NCBI GenBank assembly: GCA_023014335.1
Contig: JAECYW010000010.1
Coordinates: forward strand, 1,054,001 to 1,118,000
Source: Galerina marginata
Taxonomy: Eukaryota; Basidiomycota; Agaricomycetes; Agaricales; Galerinaceae
DNA length: 64,000 nucleotides
Reading direction: 5' to 3'
Positions 26,161 to 38,256 of this stretch are shown here, in pieces (positions within the stretch are counted from its first letter, which is position 1; each line of letters opens with the position of its first letter). The position numbers and the translations under genes were made by a program. Below the pieces are notes generated by a model. The model was not told the origin of the DNA and made no database searches. It saw nothing but the letters and a program-made list of their open reading frames with translations.

Positions 26161-28234
26161 TTACATACCGTAATACAGGACTGACTACGTTTGGCATTAA
26201 CTACGGGTAGGCACATAATTACATAGTTTCATGGACTTTCTACTGTTAGTGGCTATTCAGGCTACAGGTTGTCAAACTGTATACGTACCAATCTTATCCG
26301 AAGTAAGGAGCCAGACCGTTCGGATTTGATGTAAGGGGTCGTCAGAGCGAAGTCAGGGTCGAATCACCATCCAACCCACCTGAAGAGACATAGTGAGCAA
26401 CAAACGATGGGCGACAGGAGGGCGACGACGATTCAAGGCAGGCGAAGTTGGTCGGGCGACCTTGGTGGTGGGAGTGAGAAGGGAAGAAGGAGCACGTTCG
26501 AAATTGCCGGAAATAGATTTCAACAATGTCACGTGTTGGAAACGTGTCCGTCCTGCGACTCCTGCCTCGACGTGTTGAACTCCCTCGTCATTCTTTCACT
26601 CGCTCTGCTCAGTGCCTTCCCTTCTCACCTAAACTCAGCGAAAACGACAGAATGCGGCGCTGATCAGATGTTTAAGCTCGTTCAACAGCTTCTGTTTCGA
26701 GCCCTCAATATCAACTACTGGTCGCATTTCACCACGAACAAGATCGATCATCGCCATTGCTTCCTTAAAAGCTCAGTTAGGAGGTCGGCTCATTGGTGAC
26801 GGAAGGGTTAGGATCCAGCTGAGGGAGATTGCGGCGTATGTTAGACTTATGGGACCTGGGTCAGTGTAAGCACGGTCTCCCAGCAGTGCCCCCCTCAGTG
26901 TGATCCATGATTTAGAGATACCATTCCGTCACTCATGTTTTGAACCCCACTTTTGCGCCTGACCTAGTACATACCCAGCTGAATTTCCGACAGCATATCT
27001 TACCATCGTACTTCATTCACCGTCGCTGTAGATTTTGCTTCCTGTAGTTTAGTTATGTAAGCGAGTATCCCAAATGGGTAGGTCGGTCATTTGCCAGCTT
27101 TTTGACCTTTTCCCTTGTCGCTTTTTCTCAAAGCCCAAAAAAGCTAAAAAGCGCTGAAAAGTGAACAAGTAAAATGCTAACTTGCTGATGGGGCGGGTCG
27201 GTCACAGTGGCAGCCATGATGCATAAGCTCAGAGGACCTACCTCCTTCCGTTCTTCCGTCATTCCGAGAGTCTTCCGGGTCGGTCCTCGACATCTCGATC
27301 TCGGCTTCTCGAAGATCTCGGATTTAAGCAAAATAAAAAATTTAAGGATCTCTGGGAAATTTCAGGGAGATTTCATGTGGAGAAAGCTCAAGCGAGCCGC
27401 GGCCTGCGTCTATCGTGATTCGTTGAATTATCAGGAGCTTAGGACCGTGTGCCGGTGCATGAGATGGGATGGACGCTGTGGAACGCCAGGAATGGGCTAT
27501 TAGGCGCTCAGAAAATTTCTCTCGCTGGTGTCGGCTTTCGTTATGTATGTCTTGAGGCCGTGGAAGGACGAGGTTGAGCGGTCATGACTTCTAAAACCTG
27601 GTCGGTATAACATCGGGTCTCGCTCCAAGTCGTATCTTGGTCGCATCATATCCCGCCACTATTGTACTGGCACGTTCGTGCTTTGAGGAAATCCCGAAAA
27701 CATCATTGATAGCAAAATACGCCGTTCGTTCGTGATTACGACGCGAGATCACGCCCTCGGCTGGAAGTTGGACAGTAAACCCAAAAGCTAAAACCTCTGC
27801 GGTTGATTTCGGGTGCCTATATATTTTGATATCGGCAAAACCATCCTCGGGCTGAGTCAAACGCCTATCAGGCCATAGGTGGGCCGGGCGAACGCTGGCG
27901 CCACTGGGCAGTATCTTGATTGCGGATAAGTGAAAAGATACGCGTGGAGAAAATGTTCGCGACCATTTTGCGTGATGGAATTCTAGGAGAAATGGAAGAA
28001 ATGGAAGATAGCACTGGTGTACCGCTAGGCTGGGTAGGTGGTATCCAAGAGTTGCTCGAACCCTCGAAAAATCAGGCGCATCACCCTTTTGCGGGAAGGA
28101 AGACGATCCTGGTATCTTTGCAGTGCTATCATTCCAGGATTGGAAGAAACATGGGAAGGTATGTCAGGGTGTAAAAAAGTCATATTAATGGGGTTCAAAA
28201 CATCATAACAGAATAGCAATAATATACAATTACT

Positions 28235-30155
28235 TTACCTCCGCCTACTGCGCGTCGAGCTCTGGAACTTCGAGGTCTCTCTCCTCAACCGTCTGTAAAA
28301 GGTAAAAGTCAGAATAAACAAGCGAAAAAAAGTGAGGCCAGAAATAACTACGCACCTGGTCGCCCGCTCTCTCTCAATCTCTCTCCTATCCACCTCCTCA
28401 GCCGTCAGCTCCTCGAACGTGGTCCTGAATTCCTCAGCCTCTGTCCAATCTCGCCATACACTTTTCAGCGTCTTCGGACCGCGACCATCCCTCGGCGCTC
28501 GGCCCCACCCGAGGCCCAAGCCAGTTTTGTCTTTGACCAACCCAAACCCACTGCGATCGCGTTTGTCGCCCACGCCTGCGTCGTCCGCGGCTTCCCGCTC
28601 TCCACCGATGACACCCCACTCTATGGCGTCTTTTTTGTGCTTCATGAGCTCTTCGTGCACGGCGTGTGCGATGAGTGGGACTGCTTCTCCTGTGAGACCC
28701 AGTTCTGCACAGAGTTTTGTCGAAAAAGCTTCCGGTGTAAGTGGAGAGAGTAGATCCCATTCTATTTGATCCATAAGGTGATGGTTTGCTATTTGGACAT
28801 CAATCTAAAAGTCGGCACCAAGATGAATAAGGTGAAGGTTGGCAACGGGTGAGATAGACGCACACTTAGAATAACGCGACACTCTGGTACTTCCTCTCCG
28901 TTCGCCGGTGCTTGGTCGATGTCCATAGCCCCGTCCTGGCCCAACTCCATACTGGCGACGCCTTCATGGTCCTCCAGTTGAGCACGGATCTGTGCAGCGA
29001 TCGTTTCCGCCCACGTGTCTGCCGAGATCTCGAGGTCGTCACAGAATATTCGCGCAAAGACCTCAGGCGTGATTAACTTTTCATTGATGTTCCATGTGAA
29101 GCAGTCTCTTATTCGGTGTGTGTCTGTTTCGAATTCGACGCGAATTGGGACGAGAGATGTTCGTTTCAAGGCGTGCTTCTCTGCGACATCAGCCGATCTA
29201 TTAATTCAAATCGTGTCAGAGTCAAAAATTAGAACGGCGTGAGAGTGCTCTTACGGATATTCATAAGGAGTACCGATTATTTTCAAGCGGGGCTTTATGA
29301 ATCTTGCAGGTGGAACCATGCCCAGGTAGCTATGATCTAGCTCCGCTTTCTCTGGTCGTGGCGTAGGCGCAGCAGGTCGAGGGGTTGAGACGCCAGTGGC
29401 TGCATTGAAAACATTGATGCCGGTATTCACTCGATTTCGTGACTGTCGAATCGATGTACGCGTCCCGCCACTTGCGATAAAATCGGAGTCATCAGAATCG
29501 AGAGCGCCGGCATCTGGGAGGTCGTCTCCGGAGCCAGGGTCTGCATAGTTGATCACTCCTCCTCTTCTTGTCGCTGTTCGAGTATTGGCGGCTGAAGATG
29601 AGGCTAGGATCGGTTGGACAAGGAGAGTTACACCAGTCTTTAGCCGGGAAGCATAGCTTGTTTGCATTGCCTGAGGGGTGGTAGGAAGAGGCGCGCGGGG
29701 CGGATTGGGAGCAGCTACAGGCATGGCGGGGATGATTTGCGCAGGCGCCTGGTAGACTTGCTGGTACGGTTGATACACCTGCGGTTGATATGTGGTAGGC
29801 GTGGCCGCAAGAGTGCTAGTACGTGTAGTACGTGCCCTAGTACTGCGAGTGCCGCTTGCAGGGTTTTTTGGTGGGGGCGTGCTTGATGTGGACCAATTAT
29901 GTAGATTCTTCATGTATGCTTCGATTGAAAAGTGAGCCCGCCTGATAGTAATGCAAAGCAAACAAAGAACGTACTCTTTGCGTGTGCAGGCTGTGGAGTC
30001 GGCGAGGCGTATGCGGCGTTGGCTGCAGTTGATATCTGGGTCAAGGTTTGCCGTAACTGGGAATCCGACATATTTCGGTTTATGTCAAATGAGGCAGTAG
30101 CGAAAGTAGCCTGCTGAGGAAACTGCGACCCCGATGCCCCCGCATTATCGGTCAT
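28235..30155 (-). CDS. snf5: SNF5/SMARCB1-type chromatin remodelling subunit
   Basis: Core subunit of a SWI/SNF or RSC-type remodelling complex (Snf5/Sfh1 family; which of the two is not resolved). Exon 1 30155-29975 starts MTDNAGASGSQF; exon 2 29918-29255 is a Gln/Pro/Thr-rich linker ending in a conserved block (LGMVPPARFIKPRLKIIGTP). The next exon opens the SNF5 domain: VPIRVEFETDTHRIRDCFTW, then PEVFARIFCDDLEI and QIRAQLEDHEG. After one more intron the second repeat follows: IDVQIANHHLMDQIEWDLLS, then SPLTPEAFSTKLCAELGL and PLIAHAVHEELMKHKKDAIE. The C-terminal exons run through SVWRDWTEAEEFRTTFEELT to a basic tail (RRETSKFQSSTRSRRR) and a TAA at 28235-28237. All junctions I checked are in phase and no frame break was seen. 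It is divergent from the Pol X-like gene, with 246 bp between the starts. Confidence 0.9.
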
Positions 30156-30401
30156 TGCTAAGAATCCTGAGCGTGGAAGTTTTTATAAATGCTCCTCAGC
30201 GTTATAAAAGGCCGAAAAGGGACCCGTAGCCAGTGATAGAAGAGGAGGAAGAGCGTAAAACCGTATCGTTCAACTCAAAAGGGATCTCGACCAGAAACGC
30301 GACGTGTCACAAATGTGACCGGCATAGCTGTGACGCGTGTCAAGTCCTTTTTCTACCAAACCACCTTTCGTTCTGGAGCAACTCGATTGCATGGCAAGCG
30401 G
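30156..30401. promoter_or_regulatory. Shared divergent promoter region (snf5 / Pol X-like)
   Basis: Only 246 bp separate the two opposite start codons, so both promoters overlap here. No specific motif was recognised. Confidence 0.45.
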
Positions 30402-32115
30402 ATGCTCGGCCGTTACACTCTTTTGCCTCACCGCAATGTCTCTCGACTTCGGCCGGCTATTTCTCACCGGCTCTACTCAGAGCTCAAAAGCCAGCACAAC
30501 CAAGCGATCGTAGACATGCTTTTGAAGCGTAATTGCGATTCTTGTTCATGGTACTCTGCTGTTTTAACCGTCCTGTCTAACAGATAAACAGGAAGAGGAG
30601 GACAAAGCCACCTGCAATAGCTTCAAAGTGCACGCATTCTCGAAAGCGATTTATGCAGTTCTTCAGTACAAGCAACCCATACGATCGGGAAATGATATAC
30701 TCCAGGTGAGCCACCATTTTGTATCGGTGTTTTTTTAACTACGACTAAAATATCTAGTCTATCCAGCTTCGAGGTATAGGACGTGGTATTACAGCGAGAA
30801 TTAACGAGTATCTGTTGATGGACGAAACCATAGCGGAGAAGGGTGAGCTGCATACTTACACTACTTTCAATATACTAATGACTATTAGACGCCAACCTGT
30901 ATGAAGAAATTCGTAAAAGCCAGGCTCTTACTGCGTTAAACAATATTCCTGGGATTGGGTAATTACTTGTTCTACTGACCCGACGCTCTGAATGAATTAA
31001 CACTAGACGACTAGACCAACTTCTGCCAAAAAATTGGTTGAAGCAGGATGCCTCTCAATAGAAGACCTGAAATCTGGCAGATTCTCCTCTATGTTGTCCG
31101 TCAAACAGCTTGCAAAGATCAAATATGCAGACCATCTTGATCACCTGGTAAAATGCCAGGAGGCGGAGGCCGTTTTGGTACGTCGACATGTCGTCTTCTG
31201 CTCATATCAACCCTCAATATTTCTTAAATAGGCCTTCTGTCGCAAAAGCCTAGATTCCCAATATGAAGTCACCCTTGTTGGTGAATAGTGAGTCAATTCA
31301 TCCTTGCATATCTAACTTTAATTGAACTGCCAAGTCGGAGAGGCATTGCCTCATTCTCAGAAATCCGCATCATGATTTCCCATCCAAATTTCGTTCACGT
31401 CCCGCTACCCACCGAGCAACATCCCGATACCATTTCTTTACAAAAAGATGCTGCAAAAAAGCGACCACGAGGAAGGAGAAAGAACGAAGAGAAAACGAAC
31501 CTCTTGCAAACTGATATCATCCCCCTACTCCAGCAACGTGGGCTGATTGCTGAAACACTGAGCAGCAGTAATTTCAAATCCTGGGATGGCATCATCCGCC
31601 TGCCCGGACAGCAAGAAGAGTGGGGTGCACGCACTGAGCGAATATCCGCTATTGATAACACTGAAGGGCACTTTAGGAAGATGACCATCCAGTGAACCCA
31701 TTTCCTTTTGTCGTCTACCGAAAGGAAGTACTCATACATCCACAGCTTCGTACCCCAAAAATCCCGGGGCTCATCATTGATTTGCCTAACTGGAGACGGC
31801 GACTTCGAGAAAGACATTGTCTACAGAGCCCGACAACGCGGCATGTTATTCAACGAATATGGCATCTGGAAATGGACAACACATCCACCGACCGGGCCCG
31901 AACCGAATGAACCTCAGGCAGAAACGTCGAACGTCGTCGCTGATAACGCAGAGGCAGGGTTCTGGTCCCTCGTCAAATCTGCGACAGAAGAGGATATCTT
32001 CAAAGAGCTCGGGATGGATTTCATCGACCCGACCAGACGAAACTTTTCTATGTCTCTGGCAAGGCTCGTAAGGGCAAGAAACGGACTGCGCCTGTGGAAT
32101 ACTAGTTTCGTCTAA
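30402..32115 (+). CDS. DNA polymerase family X-like protein, active site degenerate
   Basis: Pol beta-like architecture. The N-terminus is rich in Arg and poor in acidic residues (MLGRYTLLPHRNVSRLRP), as in mitochondrial presequences. Then come the 8-kDa and helix-hairpin-helix parts (FSKAIYAVLQY, LQSIQLRGIGRGITARINEY, NNIPGIGPTSAKKLVEAG), KQLAKIKYADHLD and the palm region EVTLVGEYRRG. Canonical Pol beta has Asp at 190, 192 and 256. Here the DMD position reads EIR (in SFSEIRIMISHP), and the strand carrying Asp256 reads RKMTIHFVP, with Thr in its place. Fingers/thumb follow (SSLICLTGDGDF, RARQRGMLFNEYGIWKW, EEDIFKELGMDFIDPTRRNF). The family assignment is firm; loss of polymerase activity is inferred. 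Near the end one T appears missing from the run at about 32044-32047: the alternative frame reads YVSGKARKGKKR and stops at 32099, a typical tail. Several small introns all fit in phase. Confidence 0.8.
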
Positions 32116-32376
32116 TCTTCCTTTTTTTAAATTTACTGGATACCTTCATTGTTTATGCTCTCCTGCTCGTAAATGTAAACCCACCGCCGCTGTAATAATA
32201 TTTAATCCCCTACCATTTTGCCTGTCCACTTAGAGAAGGAAAATTGGGTTGATTTATACTTACTGTAAAAGGGTTTTACTACTTGACCAAACTCGGTAAA
32301 CTGATCTTGCTCACTACCACACTCAACTCTAACAGCCACAATCTCACCATCTAACTGCCTCGTAAAGTACTGAACC

Positions 32377-33815
32377 ATGGCACATCTGACCAAACCAACC
32401 GTATACAACATCGAGGATTCCAACATCGCCCTTCTCGGTTCAGATGTTAGTAAGGAGCCCCCACCCTTTGCGCATCCCACTCGCAGTTGATTGAACTGCG
32501 TCCATGATCGCATAGCTCGAGAAACGCGTCAGGGAAGAGGCCGGAGATAAGGATCCTGCATGGACAGACGCAGGGAAATCCGTAGGGCTGCAGATATGGC
32601 ATATCGAGAAATTCCACGTCGTACCTTGGCCGAAGGAACGAGTGGGGTCGTTTTACGACGGAGACTCGTATATCGTTCTGCATGCAAGTTACTTCGAGTC
32701 ACTAGTCACTCTGTATGTTCCACGAAGCTTAACGTGCCTATCTTTGTTATAGACGTATAAGAAAACACCCGAAGCCGAGTCACTCTTGTACGATCTTCAC
32801 TTCTGGCTGGGCCAAAACACCACCCAGGACGAAGCTGGAACAGCTGCCTACAAGACAGTCGAGCTGGACGATCGTGCGTCATTCTTTTGCAGGTCTCCCT
32901 GTTCTGTGGTCGTGTTTAAATCTTGCTATCATTGACATACTAGACCTCCACGGCAAACCAGTGCAATTCCGCGAAATCCAGGGATACGAATCCCCCAGAT
33001 TCCTCTCCTACTTTCCCCGCTTCGTCTGCCTGCAAGGAGGCGTGGCCACAGGCTTCCACCACGTATCTGATCCCCTTCCAAAGAACATCCGGAAATTATA
33101 CCGCATTAGCCTCTCGCGATCATCGAGTACCGGAGGTCACTCAAGCCTCGTGGTCAGAGAGGTACCGGCAACCTCCCAGAGCCTGATTGCAGGCAACGTG
33201 TATGTCCTGGATAAAGGCACCCAAATATTGCAGTTCAACTCGAAAGCAAGTGCCGGTCAGGAAAGATTCAAGGCTGCCGAGTTTGTGCAAAGTCTGGTGA
33301 ACAAGCGCGAGAGCCAGTGCGATGTGACTGTCTATGGTGATTCTCGTCATCTTACATTTAAAGTAGCCTTACATTGCCATATTGATACCCTCTAATTCAT
33401 AGACGAAGGCGGCCCCGATGCTGGAAGGTTCCTGCACGAATTCGGCGACGGTATCTCAATCCGCTCAGCGGATTCTGCACCAACAAATCTTTCCGAGGCG
33501 TACCCAATCCTCTACCGCATATCGGATGCCACAGGGACTCTGACTTTCGCGCAAGTCAAACCGGTGTCCAAAGCATCTCTCTCATCTGATGATGCTTTCC
33601 TTTTGGACCACTCTGCTGGCGCCTCACACCCAGCGATCTATGTCTGGATCGGGAGGAACGCATCATTGAACGAGAGACGACTCGCTCTTCAATACGCGCA
33701 GCGCTACCTTTATGATAAGAAGATAAAATCTGGCTCTGGAAGCATCCGTGTCGCTATCCCTGTTATAAAAATGCAGGAAGGACAGGAATCCTCTGATTTT
33801 TTGGAGGCGATCTAA
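32377..33815 (+). CDS. Gelsolin/severin-like actin-binding protein
   Basis: Three gelsolin repeats in about 385 residues, the size of severin/fragmin/CapG, which sever or cap actin filaments under calcium control. Repeat 1: [49 protein letters not shown] and [17 protein letters not shown]. Repeat 2: [32 protein letters not shown] and [11 protein letters not shown]. Repeat 3: [36 protein letters not shown] and [13 protein letters not shown]. Exon 1 starts [14 protein letters not shown] at 32377. The intron at 32684-32752 uses a GC donor (CAT|GCAAGT), which is required to join VLH to TYKKTPEAE in frame. No frame break was seen. It follows the Pol X-like gene on the same strand by about 260 bp. 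Confidence 0.88.
32684..32752 (+). other. GC-AG intron
   Basis: The donor is GCAAGT and the acceptor TTATAG, giving a 69-nt intron inside gelsolin repeat 1. No GT donor restores the conserved reading frame here. GCAAGT is the usual sequence of rare GC donors. Confidence 0.7.
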
Positions 33816-33999
33816 CATTTACGGAATACAATTTCAGTATGTAACACACATGTAATACATATGGGACCAAACAGTCTTCTAATTGCGTTAATGAGGCAGA
33901 TCCATCATTGTAAGAACACATTTACGAGAAAAAGGGCATACAGTGCTATTGTTACAAATCTGAAAGAGTTTCAAAAAAAAAAAAAAGAAGACAAGTTCA

Positions 34000-36900
34000 T
34001 CAGTTTGGGATATCATAAACAACCCGACCACCAGCCCATGCATAAGGGTAGTTGCGCTGGTACCAGTTCCGGAACGATCTCCTCTCAGAAATCCTAGGAA
34101 TAGTGGCATACGATCCTCCCAGCTACGACTCTGTCAGCAAACTTAATAGAGGCAGCCAGGTTGTCACACTTACCACGACTTGGTGTTTTCCATCGAAGAA
34201 ATCCATAGAATAACTGTAAAGAAGCATTAGTGTTCGGTCACCGTGCGTTCAGGAACAAGAGACTGAATAGATACACACCCAGGATATAATTTCGAGGGTA
34301 CGAACCCATCGACCTTGTCGAATACGGTCGAGGTCCATTCCCATACACCTCCGTTCGTGCCCTTGCCGCCGTCCCGCTCTCCTCCCGAGGTCGCTCTAAA
34401 TATGTTCAGCCCAATGAAAGAAAACATGAGCACGACATTTCTTACGGGACAGGGTGCCAGTTTCTGAACCCGACATTTGCGCCTCCTTCATACCCTGCCT
34501 TGAATTTGTCGTAGAAGAGGGTAAGCTCGGTTTCAGTAGGCAAGCGTCCCCCTTTCACGATCGCATATATCGACAGATTATTGTAAGAGGTGATAATCGG
34601 CCAATGCTGTGCGTCGTCCATTGAAACGGGTCCGTATAATGTTCTAACCTGTGAAAAGGTCGACCTCAATGGGGTGATTAATCGGATGGACATAACCATA
34701 CTCTGATTCCCTCGTCATCTTCGACCCAACTTGCAGGAAATTCTACTTGTCCCTTCCCCGAGCCTCTGTAGAATTTATAGAAATCGCCGTTTGTGACCGG
34801 CCTCCACTCGATTTTGAATTGATTGACATGGACCTGTCTCTTCGGGCATTCGTTGTCCCATCCAAACTCGTGGGTTTCGCCGTTGTTGGCAGTTTCGTCA
34901 TCGGCCTCGTAATCGTCGCGACCCAGCTCGACAATAGCAGGTCCTAAGGTCACAGTCTTCGAAGCAGGGAGTGGGATCTCATTCCAACCGGCTGCGAGTG
35001 AAGGCCAAGAAGGTGCAATAAAGCCGGGAGGGGGTATTGTTCCAGTCCCTCCCCTTTGAAGAAGCATATAGAGCAGAGTTTCGACGTGCATGGCCTCGTG
35101 TTCAAGAGTCATGAACAAGACCCTGCCGATCTTGCGAGTTAACGCGACTTTGCCAGAGTCGACATCGTCGTATAGGCGCATCAACCTCGCTCGAACTGCA
35201 GCTTGGAACTTTAGGATGCTAGTTTGGGTGGGCCAGTCTTCGTCGTTAACAGGAACCTCGGAATGCGGCTGTTTGCCAAAGTCACTATTAGAATATATGA
35301 ACAGCTCTATTTTAAACCAACGCACATGACATTCAGCTGGGTCGTCAACATTAGGGTCGATTCCACGCTGTAAATCGTCAGCGCGTCAGCCTTGACACTA
35401 AAAAAGGTTGATAGAATCCGCAATCTGACCTCGAATATATACTGTGAAAGTCGTTCAGATATTTCGCATATTCAAGAGGGCGCGGGTATTTACTTTGAAC
35501 AGCTCCGGTTCCGTGTGCGGCTCTTGGAGTAGCCTTGATAAATGAATGTCCAAGAAAGTTGGAATGTGACCGAAGTAGAAAAGGCAAATATGGCGCAGAT
35601 CAATCGGCTTCTGGAAGAGCATAGACTGAGGTATCATCTGGTTGGTTACGAAATCCCAGCAAGACCAAAGGTCCTTCCATTCCTCCCTAGATGGAACGGC
35701 GAAAGGAGACGAGGAATATTCGGTGGTCTTGCCATTAACCGCTTTTGAAGACGGGGATTTCAGCAGGGGAAAGCTGAAGGGAGGACGTTCCAGAAGCCAT
35801 AGAGAATACTGTGACTTTTTATCCATCCACCGTTGGACAGGCCGCAAGTTGCTGTCAGTAAATAGGGTGAATGCATCCGTTTCGGAAAACTAAGAAAAAA
35901 GTCGACTCCGTAAGATCGGTGTTGTTTGGATAACAAGACAAAAAAAACCTTGAGAGATTCCTCGATCTTCAGCAGTTCACCCTCCAAAAAGGCGATTTCC
36001 TTGCCACTCCCAGGTTCACGAATGGTCTGGATATATTTTGATTTGAAATAAGCCTCATGGTGACCTTTCGATTTATAAATGGCTTCAGATCCCACCGGCC
36101 TAGTCATTGAGAAAAATGTACTTACGATGTTCCTATTGAAGCGGCTTTCAGTCAACCAAGAGTATGATAAGGATGAATAAGGTGCTCTCACCTGGTTGTA
36201 GAAATTGACATATTCCCATTTATTTTCATCGAACAGATTCTCGTCGCCAAGAGCCCGACCAGCAGCCTTGAGGCCATTGAATATAAAACGTTTGGTATAA
36301 CCCCTCCGGTCGTTATATGCTTCTTCAATTAGGCCCTTCTCAGTTGTCGTGATCCAAACCGATTAGAAGTGTGTCTCCACTCCCAGGACGTAGGGGGAAG
36401 GGAACGAAGGAAGGAAGCGGCGTCAGTCCGAGAGAAATTACCCAGTGAAGACCCCAAAAACATGATGTGCAAAGGAGGCTTCATACCCTCAGGAGTAGGA
36501 AGGCAAAGAAGCATCTGAATCGGGAGTTAACGGGGCATCGCTGGCGGATGAACCGCTTGAGATAGGGGAGACAGGACTGGGATCGCGGGGGATGAAGTGG
36601 TGGGGTTGAACCAATGAGATATTGTTCGCGACTTTTTGTGTGAACAAACCGCCATTTTCGATGAATTTTAAGCCATCGTCGTAAGTCCCCCACATGCCCT
36701 TTGTGTCAACTTTCCCAACCAAACTTTTGCCGACCTCGGATCTTGAGATTTCGTCAAGTGTACGTTCCAATTCATGTTTTTCAAGGTCGAGGGCGTAGTA
36801 GGTGACGGGAGCTGAGGGGTTCCCATTTCCCACCAATTGAGAAAGACCAAGGAGGATATGAGATGTCTTCCGCAACGCCCTGTCATTTGATTAGATTAGA

Positions 36901-37309
36901 TTGCCGTTGACCATCAAGAGCCAGAAAAGGAAGAAACTGTCCCAGAGACAGGGTGCGATCGGCAGGGGATATTGGATAGCGACAAAAGTCTAAATGAATG
37001 ACTTACCCCGCGCCAAGCTCGAGGATGACCTCGTCTGGGGAGACCTCTGCACCGCGATGCATGGCCCGTACGATTTCGTCTGCCTTGGTTTTCAAAATTT
37101 CTTCCTCTGCGCCAAATAGATAATACTCTGGAACCTCAGTGGTGATGTCGTCGTACAGCCTGAGTCCTCGTTCGTCGTACAAGAGCATGGTGGGCATTTG
37201 TTTTTCGCCGAAGGGGACGCGAAAGACCGTCGACGATCTGCTTCGGGATGTCAGTTACGACAATGCCGTCGGTAGAACGAGAATGGACGTCAATAATTTC
37301 GGCGGGCAT
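34000..37309 (-). CDS. egt1: Ergothioneine biosynthesis protein Egt1 (EgtD-EgtB fusion)
   Basis: Fungal Egt1 makes hercynine from histidine (N-terminal SAM methyltransferase) and then joins it to cysteine by an iron-dependent sulfoxide synthase (C-terminal DinB plus FGE-sulfatase modules). The start reads MPAEIIDVHSRSTDG at 37309. The methyltransferase part has TMLLYDERGLRLYDDIT, PEYYLFGAEEEIL, the SAM loop VILELGAG, SHILLGLSQL, LHIMFLGSSLGNFSR and GLKAAGRALGDENLFDENKW. The DinB part has LFQKPIDLRHICLFYFGHIP, and LFMTLEHEAMHVETLLYML with the metal-binding EHExxH. The FGE part has EFGWDNECPKRQVHV, WRPVTNGDFYKFYRG, PTETELTLFYDKFKAG, GGVWEWTSTVF and a final YPYAWAGGRVVYD. Four +1 shifts fall in the first kilobase: G run 37213-37216, about 36491-36502, G run 36393-36397, and about 36342. 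The remaining 2.3 kb is clean, including a 12-nt microexon at 35430-35441. Confidence 0.92.
35430..35441 (-). other. egt1: 12-nt microexon in egt1
   Basis: Between ELFK and RGIDPNVDD the fr­ame needs exactly four codons (YIFE). They are supplied by the 12 bases at 35430-35441, flanked by CACAG upstream and GTCAGA downstream on the minus strand. This is an inference from phase and the conserved protein. Confidence 0.6.
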
Positions 37310-38256
37310 GGTTGTTGAATGTTGTAGTAGCTTGGAGGCTGTAGTTCCTATCTTGTTCACAAGAATGAAGCTAGAAAGCAACCCCCTTTCAATTGCCCTG
37401 GTTTTATACGAAGTAAACTGATTTCGGATGGGTACGCACTGTTCCGGATGATGTCATCTACTTTTGTTATGCTCCTCCTGTGGGGTGCTACCAGCATTCA
37501 TGTCGCACAGGCCGCCGGAACCAACCACATCGAGCTCGAGGGGACCCTCCCTTTTTTTATTCAGCAAATCCAGGTAAATTCGCAGATTTATAAGCACCGC
37601 TAAAGACTCCCGGCGCAGTGTAGAGGTGTCGGATCCCGATGGGGCACCTGACAGAAGGAGACACAAGGGAATGAATGAGGTGGTCATGCACGTTCGAATA
37701 ACTGACGTACTAATCAACTCATGTGGTCTTCAACCTTGTCGAAGAAATGGCCCTTCCGTAAGTCCATTCAAGCCCCTTCAGATACCGGCAGAGCTCTTTC
37801 AGGCTTCCAAAGCAAGATCTAGTAGAGAGGCGCGAGAAAGCGAGGGGTCTGATCTGTAGTTTCGAGCCGCTTGAGAATCCCAGTCTCGTAACATAGGGAT
37901 TCGACAAGAAAGCGAAGAATAGGGAGAGCAACGGATAAGTGTTGTGCAAAATTAGGCAGCGGGGAACAAACGAGGGGCCAATGAAATGAATTTAAACCGT
38001 TGAGCCTTTAAAGCTTTGAAATATGATGTCTCAAAAAACGCCATAATCACGTCTTCGAGTGAAATCGACGGACGAACCTATCAATTACATAGATAAGATT
38101 CCATGGCTCCTATCACGATCTTAGCATCATATTCAAAAGGACTTGCCTAAGTAATGTAGATTTAGATGTCCGAGTATAGTGGTAGCAAAATTAACGAATT
38201 TTCCAAGTAAAAGGATATCTTAATGTAATAGATAGCGTTCGTGTGCATGAAGGTGG
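37310..38256. other. Intergenic region between egt1 and DHHC gene
   Basis: About 950 bp upstream of egt1 and downstream of the DHHC gene, both on the minus strand. Short frames occur on both strands without recognisable motifs. It should contain the egt1 promoter. Confidence 0.4.

Larger units (their letters stand above)
23876..28234. other. Gene-poor region downstream of cre1
   Basis: About 4.4 kb. The first 600 bp are C/T-rich and probably the cre1 3' UTR and terminator. Then follow a CATA microsatellite and, at about 25.26-26.18 kb, a block with open frames on both strands and an exact 29-bp inverted repeat. The rest (26.2-28.2 kb) contains only short frames, among them a minus-strand 89-codon frame at 27591-27860 that I cannot assign. 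Confidence 0.45.

Noticed and set aside
25271..26184. Overlapping 100-160 codon frames on both strands
   Set aside because: They lie inside the inverted-repeat block, overlap each other in opposite directions and show no transposase or other domain, so I did not call genes.
27591..27860. 89-codon minus-strand frame
   Set aside because: Somewhat protein-like, but no recognisable family, no flanking exons and no clear promoter; not enough to call a gene.
33971..33986. Poly-A run downstream of the gelsolin gene
   Set aside because: It is short, lacks an adjacent retroelement or target-site duplication, and is compatible with an ordinary A tract between two convergent genes.
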